Source of the DNA: Pseudomonas marginalis
GTDB lineage: Bacteria > Pseudomonadota > Gammaproteobacteria > Pseudomonadales > Pseudomonadaceae
Assembly (NCBI RefSeq): GCF_900105325.1
Contig: NZ_FNSU01000003.1
Location: 3,038,001-3,102,000, forward strand
Reading direction: 5' to 3'
Length of the DNA stretch: 64,000 bases
Below, in pieces: positions 16,805-27,012 of the stretch (position 1 is the first letter of the stretch; each line of letters starts with the position of its first letter). The notes under the pieces were generated by a model. That model saw nothing but the letters and a program-made list of their open reading frames with translations. It was not told where the DNA came from and did not search any database. A program made the position numbers and the translations under genes.

Positions 16805-18838
16805 ATGCCGCTGCGCCAGCGTCTAGAAAACCTACCGGTCGGGCAGAAACTGCTGGCCGCCCTGCTGGTGCTGCTGACCACCGTCCTGCTGGTGGCCAAC
16901 CTGACCTTTATCAGCGCCGCCTACTGGATCTCCCAGGAAAGCATGGCCCCCCAGGCCTTGCAGGCCATCGGCCGGCTGGTATCCAACCCGGCTCTCGCCG
17001 CCGAAGCCCTTGAATCCCCGGCCAAGGCCGATGCGCTGCTCAATGAACTGACCAGCTATTCGCCTCTGCGCGCCGCCGCCCTGTACGACGGCGAAGGCAA
17101 TCGCCTGGCGCAGATGCAACACGGCGATCGCCTGCACCTGCCGGACAACTACCGGCATATCGAAGCCTGGCGCGTGACCGAATTTCGCAGTAACCAGGTC
17201 ATCACCCTGCCCCGTCCCGGCCAACCGTCCGGCCACCTGCTGCTGGTGGCCAGCAGTGAGCTGCCGGTGGCCTTCTATACCGGCACATTGACGGCGAGCC
17301 TGGGCATCCTGATTTTCAGTGTGCTGCTGTGGTTGATCATCGCCCGGCAGATCAAACGCCTGATCACCCGGCCGATCCATGAACTCGAAGAGCTGTCACG
17401 CCAGGTCACCCGCGAAGAGAACTACGCCCTGCGTGCCGGCAGGGGCAACCGCGATGAAATCGGCAGCCTCGCCGAAGCCTTCAACACCATGCTGTCGCGC
17501 ATCGAAGCCCGGGAGCAGCAGCTCAAGCGCGCGCGGGACGACTCCCAGGCGGCCTACGACCAGGCACAAGGCCTGGCCGAAGAGACACGCCACACCAACC
17601 GCAAGCTGGAGCTGGAAGTCCAGGTGCGCAGCAAGATCGAGAAAAAGCTCACCGGTTTCCAGAACTACCTCAACAGCATCATCGACTCGATGCCTTCGGC
17701 ACTGATCGCCCTGGACGAACAGCTCTACGTCACCCAATGGAATCAGGAGGCCACGGCCCTGTCCGGCACGCGCCTGGATGAAGCGCTGAATCAACCGATC
17801 TACCTCGCCTTCCAGCCGCTCAAGCCGTACCTGCCGCAGATCAAGGCCACGGTGGAACAACACACGGTGGAACGCATCGAGCGCGTCACCTGGATCAAGG
17901 ACGACGAACCCAAGCATTACGCCCTGACCTTCTACCCGCTGATGGGCGGTGCCGGGCGCGGTGTAGTGATCCGTATCGACGACATCACCCAGCGCCTGTC
18001 ACTGGAAGAGATGATGGTGCAGTCGGAAAAAATGCTCTCCGTCGGCGGACTTGCCGCCGGCATGGCCCACGAGATCAACAACCCGCTGGGGGCGATCCTG
18101 CATAACGTGCAGAACATTCGCCGGCGCCTGTCCCCCGACTTGCCCAAGAACCTGGAACACGCCGAACAGGTGGGGGTTGAGCTGGACACCGTTAACCGCT
18201 ACCTGCAAAGCCGCGAAGTGCCGCAACTGCTCGACGGTATCCAGCAGGCGGGGGCACGGGCGGCGAAAATCGTCACCCACATGCTCAGCTTCAGCCGCCG
18301 CAGCAACCGGCAGATGGCGCCTTGCGACCTGCCGGCGCTGATCGACCAGGCGGTAGAAATCGCCGGTAACGACTTTGACCTGGCCATTGGCTTCGATTTC
18401 AAGGGCCAGGCAATCATCCGTCAGTTCGACCCGCAACTGGGCCCCGTGCCCGGCACGGCCAACGAACTGGAACAGGTGCTGCTCAACCTGCTGAAAAACG
18501 CCGCCCAGGCCATTCACCTGCGCGAGGACGACAGCGAACCGGGGCGCATCATCCTGCGCACGCGCCTTAACCCGCCGTGGGCGGAAATCCAGGTGGAAGA
18601 CAATGGCATCGGCATGAGCGAAAACGTGCGTAAACGCACCTTCGAGCCGTTCTTTACCACCAAGGAAATCGGCCAGGGCACCGGGCTTGGGCTGTCGGTG
18701 TCGTACTTCATCATCACCAACAACCACAAGGGCCAGATGGAGGTGCATTCCACCCTCGGCCAAGGCACCTGCTTCACCTTGCGCCTGCCCCTGGCGGGCC
18801 AACTGCCACCTTACGAACTCACCCAACTGGAGCACTGA
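16805..18838 (+). CDS. PAS-containing membrane sensor histidine kinase
   Basis: This 677-residue kinase starts at 16805 (MPLRQRLENLPVGQK). Transmembrane helices lie near residues 15-38 and 160-182 around a small periplasmic domain. HAMP follows at about 182-235, a coiled coil at 235-285 and PAS at about 290-395. HisKA has the H-box AHEINNPLGAIL (His422), and the HATPase domain has N-box LLNLLKNAAQAI and G-box GQGTGLGLSVSY. There is no receiver domain and no response regulator next to it, so it is an orphan in this window. The PanE/PduO neighbours resemble those of PA4398 of P. aeruginosa, a kinase linked to swarming (from memory). The signal is unknown. Confidence 0.9.
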   Translation: MPLRQRLENLPVGQKLLAALLVLLTTVLLVANLTFISAAYWISQESMAPQALQAIGRLVSNPALAAEALESPAKADALLNELTSYSPLRAAALYDGEGNRLAQMQHGDRLHLPDNYRHIEAWRVTEFRSNQVITLPRPGQPSGHLLLVASSELPVAFYTGTLTASLGILIFSVLLWLIIARQIKRLITRPIHELEELSRQVTREENYALRAGRGNRDEIGSLAEAFNTMLSRIEAREQQLKRARDDSQAAYDQAQGLAEETRHTNRKLELEVQVRSKIEKKLTGFQNYLNSIIDSMPSALIALDEQLYVTQWNQEATALSGTRLDEALNQPIYLAFQPLKPYLPQIKATVEQHTVERIERVTWIKDDEPKHYALTFYPLMGGAGRGVVIRIDDITQRLSLEEMMVQSEKMLSVGGLAAGMAHEINNPLGAILHNVQNIRRRLSPDLPKNLEHAEQVGVELDTVNRYLQSREVPQLLDGIQQAGARAAKIVTHMLSFSRRSNRQMAPCDLPALIDQAVEIAGNDFDLAIGFDFKGQAIIRQFDPQLGPVPGTANELEQVLLNLLKNAAQAIHLREDDSEPGRIILRTRLNPPWAEIQVEDNGIGMSENVRKRTFEPFFTTKEIGQGTGLGLSVSYFIITNNHKGQMEVHSTLGQGTCFTLRLPLAGQLPPYELTQLEH

Positions 18839-18840
18839 CC

Positions 18841-19419
18841 ATGGGCTTTCGCCTGTCGAAGATTTACACCCGCACCGGCGATAAAGGCGAAACCGGCCTC
18901 GGCGACGGCCGCCGCGTGCCCAAGGACCATCCCCGGGTGGAAGCCATCGGCGAGGTCGATACGCTGAATAGCCAGTTGGGGTTACTGCTGGCGTATCTCG
19001 AAGCCCTCGGCGGGCAGCATCCAGGCTTACAGAACGTGATCGAGGTGCTTACGCCTTGCCAGCATCGATTGTTCGATCTGGGTGGGGAGTTGGCAATGCC
19101 GGAGTACAAGGCATTGAACGCGGCGGAAGTGGATCGGCTGGAAGCGGCGATCGATCGCTGGAACGAAGAACTCGGGCCCCTGGAGAATTTCATCTTGCCC
19201 GGTGGTTCAGCGCTGATTGCCCAGGCCCATGTGTGCCGCAGCCTGGCGCGCAGTGCCGAGCGGCGCTGTCAGCATTTGAATGCGGTCGAGCCGTTGGAAG
19301 GGGTGGGGTTGGCGTATATCAATCGGCTGTCGGATTTGCTGTTTGTGGCGGCGCGGGTGATTGCCAAGCGCCAGGGTGTTGCAGAAGTGTTGTGGCAGGC
19401 GGCGGCGAAGCCACACTGA
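18841..19419 (+). CDS. PduO-type cob(I)alamin adenosyltransferase
   Basis: This enzyme transfers the adenosyl group of ATP to cob(I)alamin to make adenosylcobalamin. The 192-residue product has the N-terminal ATP-binding loop IYTRTGDKGETGLGDG. The conserved helix QAHVCRSLARSAERR and the C-terminal YINRLSDLLFVAARV are also present. It starts 2 bp after the sensor kinase stop, so the two are co-transcribed, although no functional link is obvious. Confidence 0.93.
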   Translation: MGFRLSKIYTRTGDKGETGLGDGRRVPKDHPRVEAIGEVDTLNSQLGLLLAYLEALGGQHPGLQNVIEVLTPCQHRLFDLGGELAMPEYKALNAAEVDRLEAAIDRWNEELGPLENFILPGGSALIAQAHVCRSLARSAERRCQHLNAVEPLEGVGLAYINRLSDLLFVAARVIAKRQGVAEVLWQAAAKPH

Positions 19420-19445
19420 TGATGATTCGGTGACTGATAGGGCCT

Positions 19446-19530
19446 CATCGGGGTGTAGCCCCCTCCCACACTTTGATCACATTCCAAAGTTGGAACCCGG
19501 TCGAATGTGGGAGGGGGCTTGCTCCCGATA
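19446..19530. repeat. REP pair downstream of the cobalamin adenosyltransferase
   Basis: Two REP copies face each other the other way round from those at 6024: AGCCCCCTCCCACA near 19457 and TGTGGGAGGGGGCTTGCTCC from 19506. The pair lies between convergent genes. Confidence 0.85.
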
Positions 19531-19548
19531 GGGCCCTTCAGAACAGCA

Positions 19549-20493
19549 TCAAACCTCAGGCCAGAACGCCCGAATTCCTGCGACACCTTGAGCGCCGGCT
19601 TCCCACGCCTGCTCCCGCTGCGCAGGCTCAACCCCACCCAACAGAAACACCGGTTTGCTGAACCCACGGATCAACTCTGCCGCCTGCTCCCAGCCCAACG
19701 GCTGCGCATCGGGATGGGTCTGGGTCGGCTGCACCGGCGACAGCGTGACAAAATCCACGTCCATCAACTCCGCCAACGCCAGTTCTTCCGCGTTATGGCA
19801 TGACGCCGCCAACCAGCGATCCTTCGGCAACGGCCGGCCCTTGCTCGCATATTTGCGCAGTTGGGCCGAGGTCATATGCCAGCCGGCCGCCGGGAAGTCC
19901 CCGAGCCATTCAAACGGTCCCTTGAGCATCAACTGCGCCTTACCGGCGCACAGGCCCACCGCATCTACCGCAAGGTCGCGGTACTTGGGGTCGTAACCGT
20001 TGGGCGCCCGCAGCTGGATCAGCTTGATGCCACCGGCAATAGCCTTCTGGATCCCGCGCAAGAGCGTGGGCGTTTCCAGCTCGCCCGGCGTGATCAGGTA
20101 GTCGGCCGGCAAGCGCGCAGCCGCCACGATCGGCGCATTGGCCGCCGGGAACTCATAGTGGGGCAGATCGCGCGGGGCCACCCATTCCAGCGGTTGTCCC
20201 TCGGCACCGTGGGGCTCGCCGGTAAAGGCCGAGACTTCCCAGACATCCAGCAACACCTGCTTGTCCGGGTAGTCATGTTGCACCTTGATCAGCGGTCGCG
20301 CCGTGGTGACCTGGATACCCAGCTCTTCCTGCAACTCACGGGACAGGGCCGTGGCGACCGACTCATCGGCCTCCACCTTGCCACCGGGAAACTCCCACAG
20401 GCCGCCCTGATGCTGGGTATCGGCACGGCGCGCCAGCAGGATCCTGCCGTCGACACCGCGGATCACCGCTGCTGCTACATGCACTCGTTTCAC
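19549..20493 (-). CDS. Nudix hydrolase fused to a ThiE/TenI-like domain
   Basis: The 314-residue protein has an N-terminal MutT-type Nudix domain and a C-terminal domain of the thiamine phosphate synthase/TenI fold. The Nudix box spans residues 38-60 and fits GX5EX7REUXEEXGU exactly (Gly38, Glu44, Arg52, Glu53, Glu56, Glu57, Gly59). The barrel domain starts near residue 130. Its usual VHLGQxD motif reads WHMTSAQL, so TMP synthase activity is doubtful. MutT-like removal of oxidised nucleotides is the best guess for the first half. It is 18 bp downstream of argJ on the same strand. The fusion is common in Pseudomonas. Confidence 0.88.
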   Translation of the reverse strand: MKRVHVAAAVIRGVDGRILLARRADTQHQGGLWEFPGGKVEADESVATALSRELQEELGIQVTTARPLIKVQHDYPDKQVLLDVWEVSAFTGEPHGAEGQPLEWVAPRDLPHYEFPAANAPIVAAARLPADYLITPGELETPTLLRGIQKAIAGGIKLIQLRAPNGYDPKYRDLAVDAVGLCAGKAQLMLKGPFEWLGDFPAAGWHMTSAQLRKYASKGRPLPKDRWLAASCHNAEELALAELMDVDFVTLSPVQPTQTHPDAQPLGWEQAAELIRGFSKPVFLLGGVEPAQREQAWEAGAQGVAGIRAFWPEV

Positions 20494-20511
20494 CGCGCTT
20501 ATCCTCTTCTA

Positions 20512-21729
20512 TCAGGTGCGGTATTCCGCATTGATCTTCACGTACTCGTGGGACAGGTCGGTGGTCCAGATGGTTTCGCTGCACTCACCGCGACCGAGCT
20601 CGATGCGGATGGTGATTTCTTCCTGCTGCATCACCGCCGAACCCTGGGCTTCGGTGTAGGTCTCGGCACGGGCGCCACGGCTGGCGATGCATACGTCGCC
20701 AAGGAACACGTCGATCTTGCTCACGTCCAGGTCCGGCACGCCGGCACGGCCGACGGCAGCCAGAATACGGCCCCAGTTCGGGTCGGAGGCGAACAGCGCG
20801 GTCTTGATCAGCGGCGAGTGGGCCACGGTGTAGCCGACATCCAGGCATTCCTGGTGGTTGGCGCCGCCGTTGACTTCAACGGTCACGAACTTGGTCGCGC
20901 CTTCACCGTCACGCACGATGGCCTGGGCCACGTCCATGCACACCTCGAACACCGCCTGCTTCAGCGCCGCGAACAGCGGGCCGCTGGCCTCGGTGATTTC
21001 CGGCAGGTTGGCCTGGCCGGTGGCGATCAGCATGCAGCAGTCATTGGTGGACGTATCGCCATCAATGGTGATGCGGTTGAACGACTTGTTGGCGCCGTCC
21101 AGGATCAGGCTGTGCAGCACATCGCGGGAAACCTTGGCGTCGGTGGCGATATAGCCAAGCATGGTGGCCATGTTCGGGCGAATCATGCCCGCGCCCTTGC
21201 TGATACCGGTCACGGTAACCGTCACACCGTCGTGCACGAACTGGCGGCTCGCGCCTTTTGGCAGGGTGTCGGTGGTCATGATGCCGGTGGCGGCTGCCGC
21301 CCAGTTATCCACGGACAGGTCGTCCAGCGCGGCTTGCAGGGCGCCTTCGATTTTTTCGACCGGCAACGGCTCACCGATGACGCCGGTGGAGTATGGCAGC
21401 ACTTGGCTGGCATCCACGCCGGCCAGTTGGGCCAGCTTGGCACAGGTGCGCGCAGCGGCGACCAGCCCCGGCTCGCCGGTACCGGCGTTGGCATTGCCGG
21501 TGTTGGTCAGCAGGTAACGAATCGAGCCGGCAACACGCTGCTTGGCCAGGATCACCGGCGCGGCGCAGAAGGCGTTGAGGGTGAACACGCCCGCAACGGT
21601 CGAGCCTTCGGCACAGCGCATCACCACCACATCCTTGCGCCCTGGGCGCTTGATGCCGGCCGAAGCGATACCGAGCTCAAAACCGGCAACCGGGTGCAAT
21701 GTGGGCAAAGGACCAAGACCAACAGCCAT
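20512..21729 (-). CDS. argJ: ArgJ, glutamate N-acetyltransferase (ornithine acetyltransferase)
   Basis: ArgJ recycles the acetyl group from N-acetylornithine to glutamate in arginine synthesis. The 405-residue precursor self-cleaves before the Thr of the ATGIMTTDT motif to give two chains. The oxyanion region YSTGVIGEPLP and the C-terminal SHEYVKINAEYRT are typical. GGAG precedes the ATG at 21729. It lies downstream of secA, as I recall in other pseudomonads, and is followed closely by the Nudix/ThiE gene. Confidence 0.96.
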   Translation of the reverse strand: MAVGLGPLPTLHPVAGFELGIASAGIKRPGRKDVVVMRCAEGSTVAGVFTLNAFCAAPVILAKQRVAGSIRYLLTNTGNANAGTGEPGLVAAARTCAKLAQLAGVDASQVLPYSTGVIGEPLPVEKIEGALQAALDDLSVDNWAAAATGIMTTDTLPKGASRQFVHDGVTVTVTGISKGAGMIRPNMATMLGYIATDAKVSRDVLHSLILDGANKSFNRITIDGDTSTNDCCMLIATGQANLPEITEASGPLFAALKQAVFEVCMDVAQAIVRDGEGATKFVTVEVNGGANHQECLDVGYTVAHSPLIKTALFASDPNWGRILAAVGRAGVPDLDVSKIDVFLGDVCIASRGARAETYTEAQGSAVMQQEEITIRIELGRGECSETIWTTDLSHEYVKINAEYRT

Positions 21730-21790
21730 GAATGCGCTCCTTAAAAATAGGTGATGTCTGTGCCGTCGTGATCGACGGTGAAATTAATGG

Positions 21791-21824
21791 CAAAACGCCG
21801 CGACGGCAGGGGCCGGTCGCGGCG
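21791..21824 (-). terminator. Terminator of secA
   Basis: A perfect 9-bp GC-rich stem (CGCCGCGAC/GTCGCGGCG) with an 11-base loop is followed on the minus strand by TTTTG. It lies 29 bp past the secA stop. Confidence 0.85.
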
Positions 21825-21852
21825 CGGGGTGTAGCAGCGTCAGGCAAAAATC

Positions 21853-24588
<2,736 letters not shown>

Positions 24589-24883
24589 ATCGGCAGGTTC
24601 TTCCACACATAGGGATGGAGGGCGCACCGTGAGTGGCCCGAGCAGCCCTCACGGCCGCATGCGAACGCGCATTCTACCCGGAATCGTGGGTGAGGAAAGT
24701 GGCGTTGTTCCCCGAAGGCGGGCAAGGGGCTGTGAGAGGGCTTGTTTAAAATAAGGGCTTTTGCGCGAACTTCAACCCGTGGAGCTCATTGATTTTGTGG
24801 ATAAAGCCCCGGCAATGCATTGCCCGGGGCCGCGTAGACGCTTTCTGCTAAGATGGCCGCTCTGTTACTTAAGGTGTCCAATC
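24589..24883. other. Divergent secA/dciA promoter region
   Basis: This 295-bp region holds promoters for both genes. It includes a near-perfect palindrome at 24807-24829 with arms CCCCGG and CCGGGG around CAATGCATTG, 55 bp before the dciA start. No small gene such as a secA-regulating leader peptide is evident. Confidence 0.5.
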
Positions 24884-25339
24884 ATGGCATTTCGCCCTCT
24901 TACAGCCCGCGCGCCCAGCGTGTTGCTTCGCGAAGCCAAGCCGTTGAAAGCCATCTTTGGCCATGCGCAACGCTTGGGCCATTTGCAACGCCTGCTCGAA
25001 AGCCAACTTCAACCGGCCGCCCGTGAGCATTGCCACGTGGCGTCCTGGCGTGAAGGCAACCTGTTGCTGATTGTCACAGATGGTCACTGGGCGACCCGCC
25101 TGCGCTATCAGCAAAAACGCCTGCAGCGTCAATTGATGGCATTCGATGAGTTCGCCAGCTTGACGCGCATCCAGTTCAAGGTGCAGCCGCCGACCGTGCA
25201 GCAAGGCGCGGCGGGCCACACGATGGACTTGTCGGAGACGGCGGCCGAGACGATTCAGGCCACGGCCGACGGCATCAGCGATCCAGGCTTGCGCGCGGCA
25301 CTTGAGCGGCTGGCCGCCCATGGCAAGCCCAAACCTTGA
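24884..25339 (+). CDS. dciA: DciA (DUF721), replicative helicase loader/operator
   Basis: DciA replaces DnaC-type loaders in most bacteria and interacts with the DnaB helicase. The 151-residue product begins MAFRPLTARAPSVLLREAK. It has a DUF721 KH-like domain (REHCHVASWREGNLLLIVTD, then WATRLRYQQKRLQRQL). The flexible C-terminal tail is also typical. The position divergent from secA is that of DciA in P. aeruginosa as I recall. In that species lpxC lies on the other side; here a HerA-like gene is convergent instead. Confidence 0.87.
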   Translation: MAFRPLTARAPSVLLREAKPLKAIFGHAQRLGHLQRLLESQLQPAAREHCHVASWREGNLLLIVTDGHWATRLRYQQKRLQRQLMAFDEFASLTRIQFKVQPPTVQQGAAGHTMDLSETAAETIQATADGISDPGLRAALERLAAHGKPKP

Positions 25340-25343
25340 ACCG

Positions 25344-26834
25344 CTACTTGCGCTTACTGCCGCCCAGCAAAGACCCCAGCAAACCACGCACCAGTTGGCG
25401 CCCCATCTGATTGGCGGCCTGCTGCATCGCGGATTTCAGCGCCTTGCCTGCGGTGGTTCCCAGAAACGCCCCGGCCTTGTCAGTGAAACTGGGCTCCTCG
25501 TCGGCCTGCCTGGCCTCTTCGGTCGGTCCAAGCGCCTTGCGCGCCATCAACACTTCATAGGCCGACTCGCGATCAATCGGCTTGTCATAGCGCCCCTGCA
25601 AGGGCGAACTGGCCACCAATGCAGCGCGTTCAGCCGAACTGAGCGGCCCGATTCGCGATTGCGGCGGCGCGACCAGTACGCGTTGGACGACTTCCGGCGT
25701 ACCTTTTTCCTGCAAGGTGCCCACCAATGCCTCACCCGTGCCCAGCTCGGTCAACACCGATAACGCATCAAACGCCGGGTTCGGCCGGAACCCGTCTGCA
25801 ACCGCTCGCAAGGATTTCTGTTCTTTCGTGGTGAACGCCCGCAGGCCATGCTGGATGCGCAAACCCAGTTGCGCCAGCACGGAGTCCGGCAGGTCGCCCG
25901 GCGATTGGGTGACGAAATACACCCCCACGCCCTTGGAACGGATCAGCCGCACCACTTGTTCCAAGCGCTCTTGCAAAGCCTTGGGCGTGTCGGCAAACAA
26001 CAAATGCGCCTCGTCGAAAAACAGCGCGAGCAACGGTTTGTCGGCGTCGCCGCGCTCGGGCAGTTGCTCGAACAATTCCGCCAACAACCACAACAGGAAG
26101 GTCGCGTACACCTTCGGCGCTTCATGCACCAGGCGGCTGGCGTCCAGCAGATGGATACGCCCGCGTCCCTCGCGGGTGGGCTGCAAGATGTCTTCAAGCT
26201 GCAGGGCCGGCTCGCCAAACAACGCCTCGGCGCCCTGCTGCTCCAATACTGCCAGACGCCGCAACAGCGCCTGGCTGGAGCCGGTGGTCATCAGCGCCGC
26301 ATCCTCGCCGAGCAACTCCGGGTGATAACGCAGGTGGTTGAGCAGGGCCTTGAGGTCCTTGAGATCCAGCAGCAACAGGCCTTCGCGATCCGCCACCTTG
26401 AACGCCGCGTAAAGGGCCGACTGCTGGCTGTCCGTGAGCTCCAGCAAACTGCCGAGCAACAACGGCCCCATTTCGCTGATGGTGGTGCGCAATGGATGAC
26501 CGGACTGCCCGTGGATATCCCACAGCGTGACGGGATACGCCTTGGCCGTGTAATTAAGGAACGGCATGCCGGCGATGCGCTCTGCGACTTTGCCCTGAGG
26601 GTTGGCGGCGGCACCCAGGCCACAGAGGTCACCTTTGATATCTGCGGCAAATACCGCGACGCCCGCATCACTGAACGCTTCGGCCAGACGTTGCAACGTG
26701 ACCGTCTTGCCTGTGCCCGTGGCGCCGGCGATCAAACCGTGACGGTTGGCCAGGCGCATGGCCTGGGCAATGGGCTGGCCGTCAAGACCGGCACCGATAA
26801 GGAGTTGCGTGGAGTCAGGCATTTCGTCACCCAT
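25344..26834 (-). CDS. HerA/FtsK-like ATPase, YjgR (DUF853) family
   Basis: The 496-residue product is a P-loop ATPase of the HerA-FtsK superfamily. Walker A is GATGTGKTVTL at about residues 37-47 and Walker B is LLALFFDEAHLLF. The motif VYFVTQSPGDLPDSVLAQLG is typical of this DUF853 group. The C-terminal tail is Gly/Lys rich (LLGSLLGGSKRK). No NurA-like nuclease is adjacent, so the role (often guessed to be DNA or membrane related) is unknown. A second start at 26822 is possible. It is convergent with dciA with 4 bp between stops. Confidence 0.88.
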   Translation of the reverse strand: MGDEMPDSTQLLIGAGLDGQPIAQAMRLANRHGLIAGATGTGKTVTLQRLAEAFSDAGVAVFAADIKGDLCGLGAAANPQGKVAERIAGMPFLNYTAKAYPVTLWDIHGQSGHPLRTTISEMGPLLLGSLLELTDSQQSALYAAFKVADREGLLLLDLKDLKALLNHLRYHPELLGEDAALMTTGSSQALLRRLAVLEQQGAEALFGEPALQLEDILQPTREGRGRIHLLDASRLVHEAPKVYATFLLWLLAELFEQLPERGDADKPLLALFFDEAHLLFADTPKALQERLEQVVRLIRSKGVGVYFVTQSPGDLPDSVLAQLGLRIQHGLRAFTTKEQKSLRAVADGFRPNPAFDALSVLTELGTGEALVGTLQEKGTPEVVQRVLVAPPQSRIGPLSSAERAALVASSPLQGRYDKPIDRESAYEVLMARKALGPTEEARQADEEPSFTDKAGAFLGTTAGKALKSAMQQAANQMGRQLVRGLLGSLLGGSKRK

Positions 26835-27012
26835 GGTTAATCTTTAATGTCGCCAGGTCGATAAGACAGATGTGAGACCTACAAAGTCTAAAAAACGCTC
26901 AGATAGTTCCTACAGGGACCAACGGAAATATCAACCTTTTTTGACGCTACCCTCCCGCGTGTTCCACAAGGACGCGCTTCGGATATTAAGACCTGAGCGG
27001 ACCCTTCAAGCT

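Noticed and set aside
24807..24829. Palindrome before dciA considered as a riboswitch or terminator
   Set aside because: There is no T tract on plus and no conserved riboswitch core; it is recorded only as part of the promoter region.
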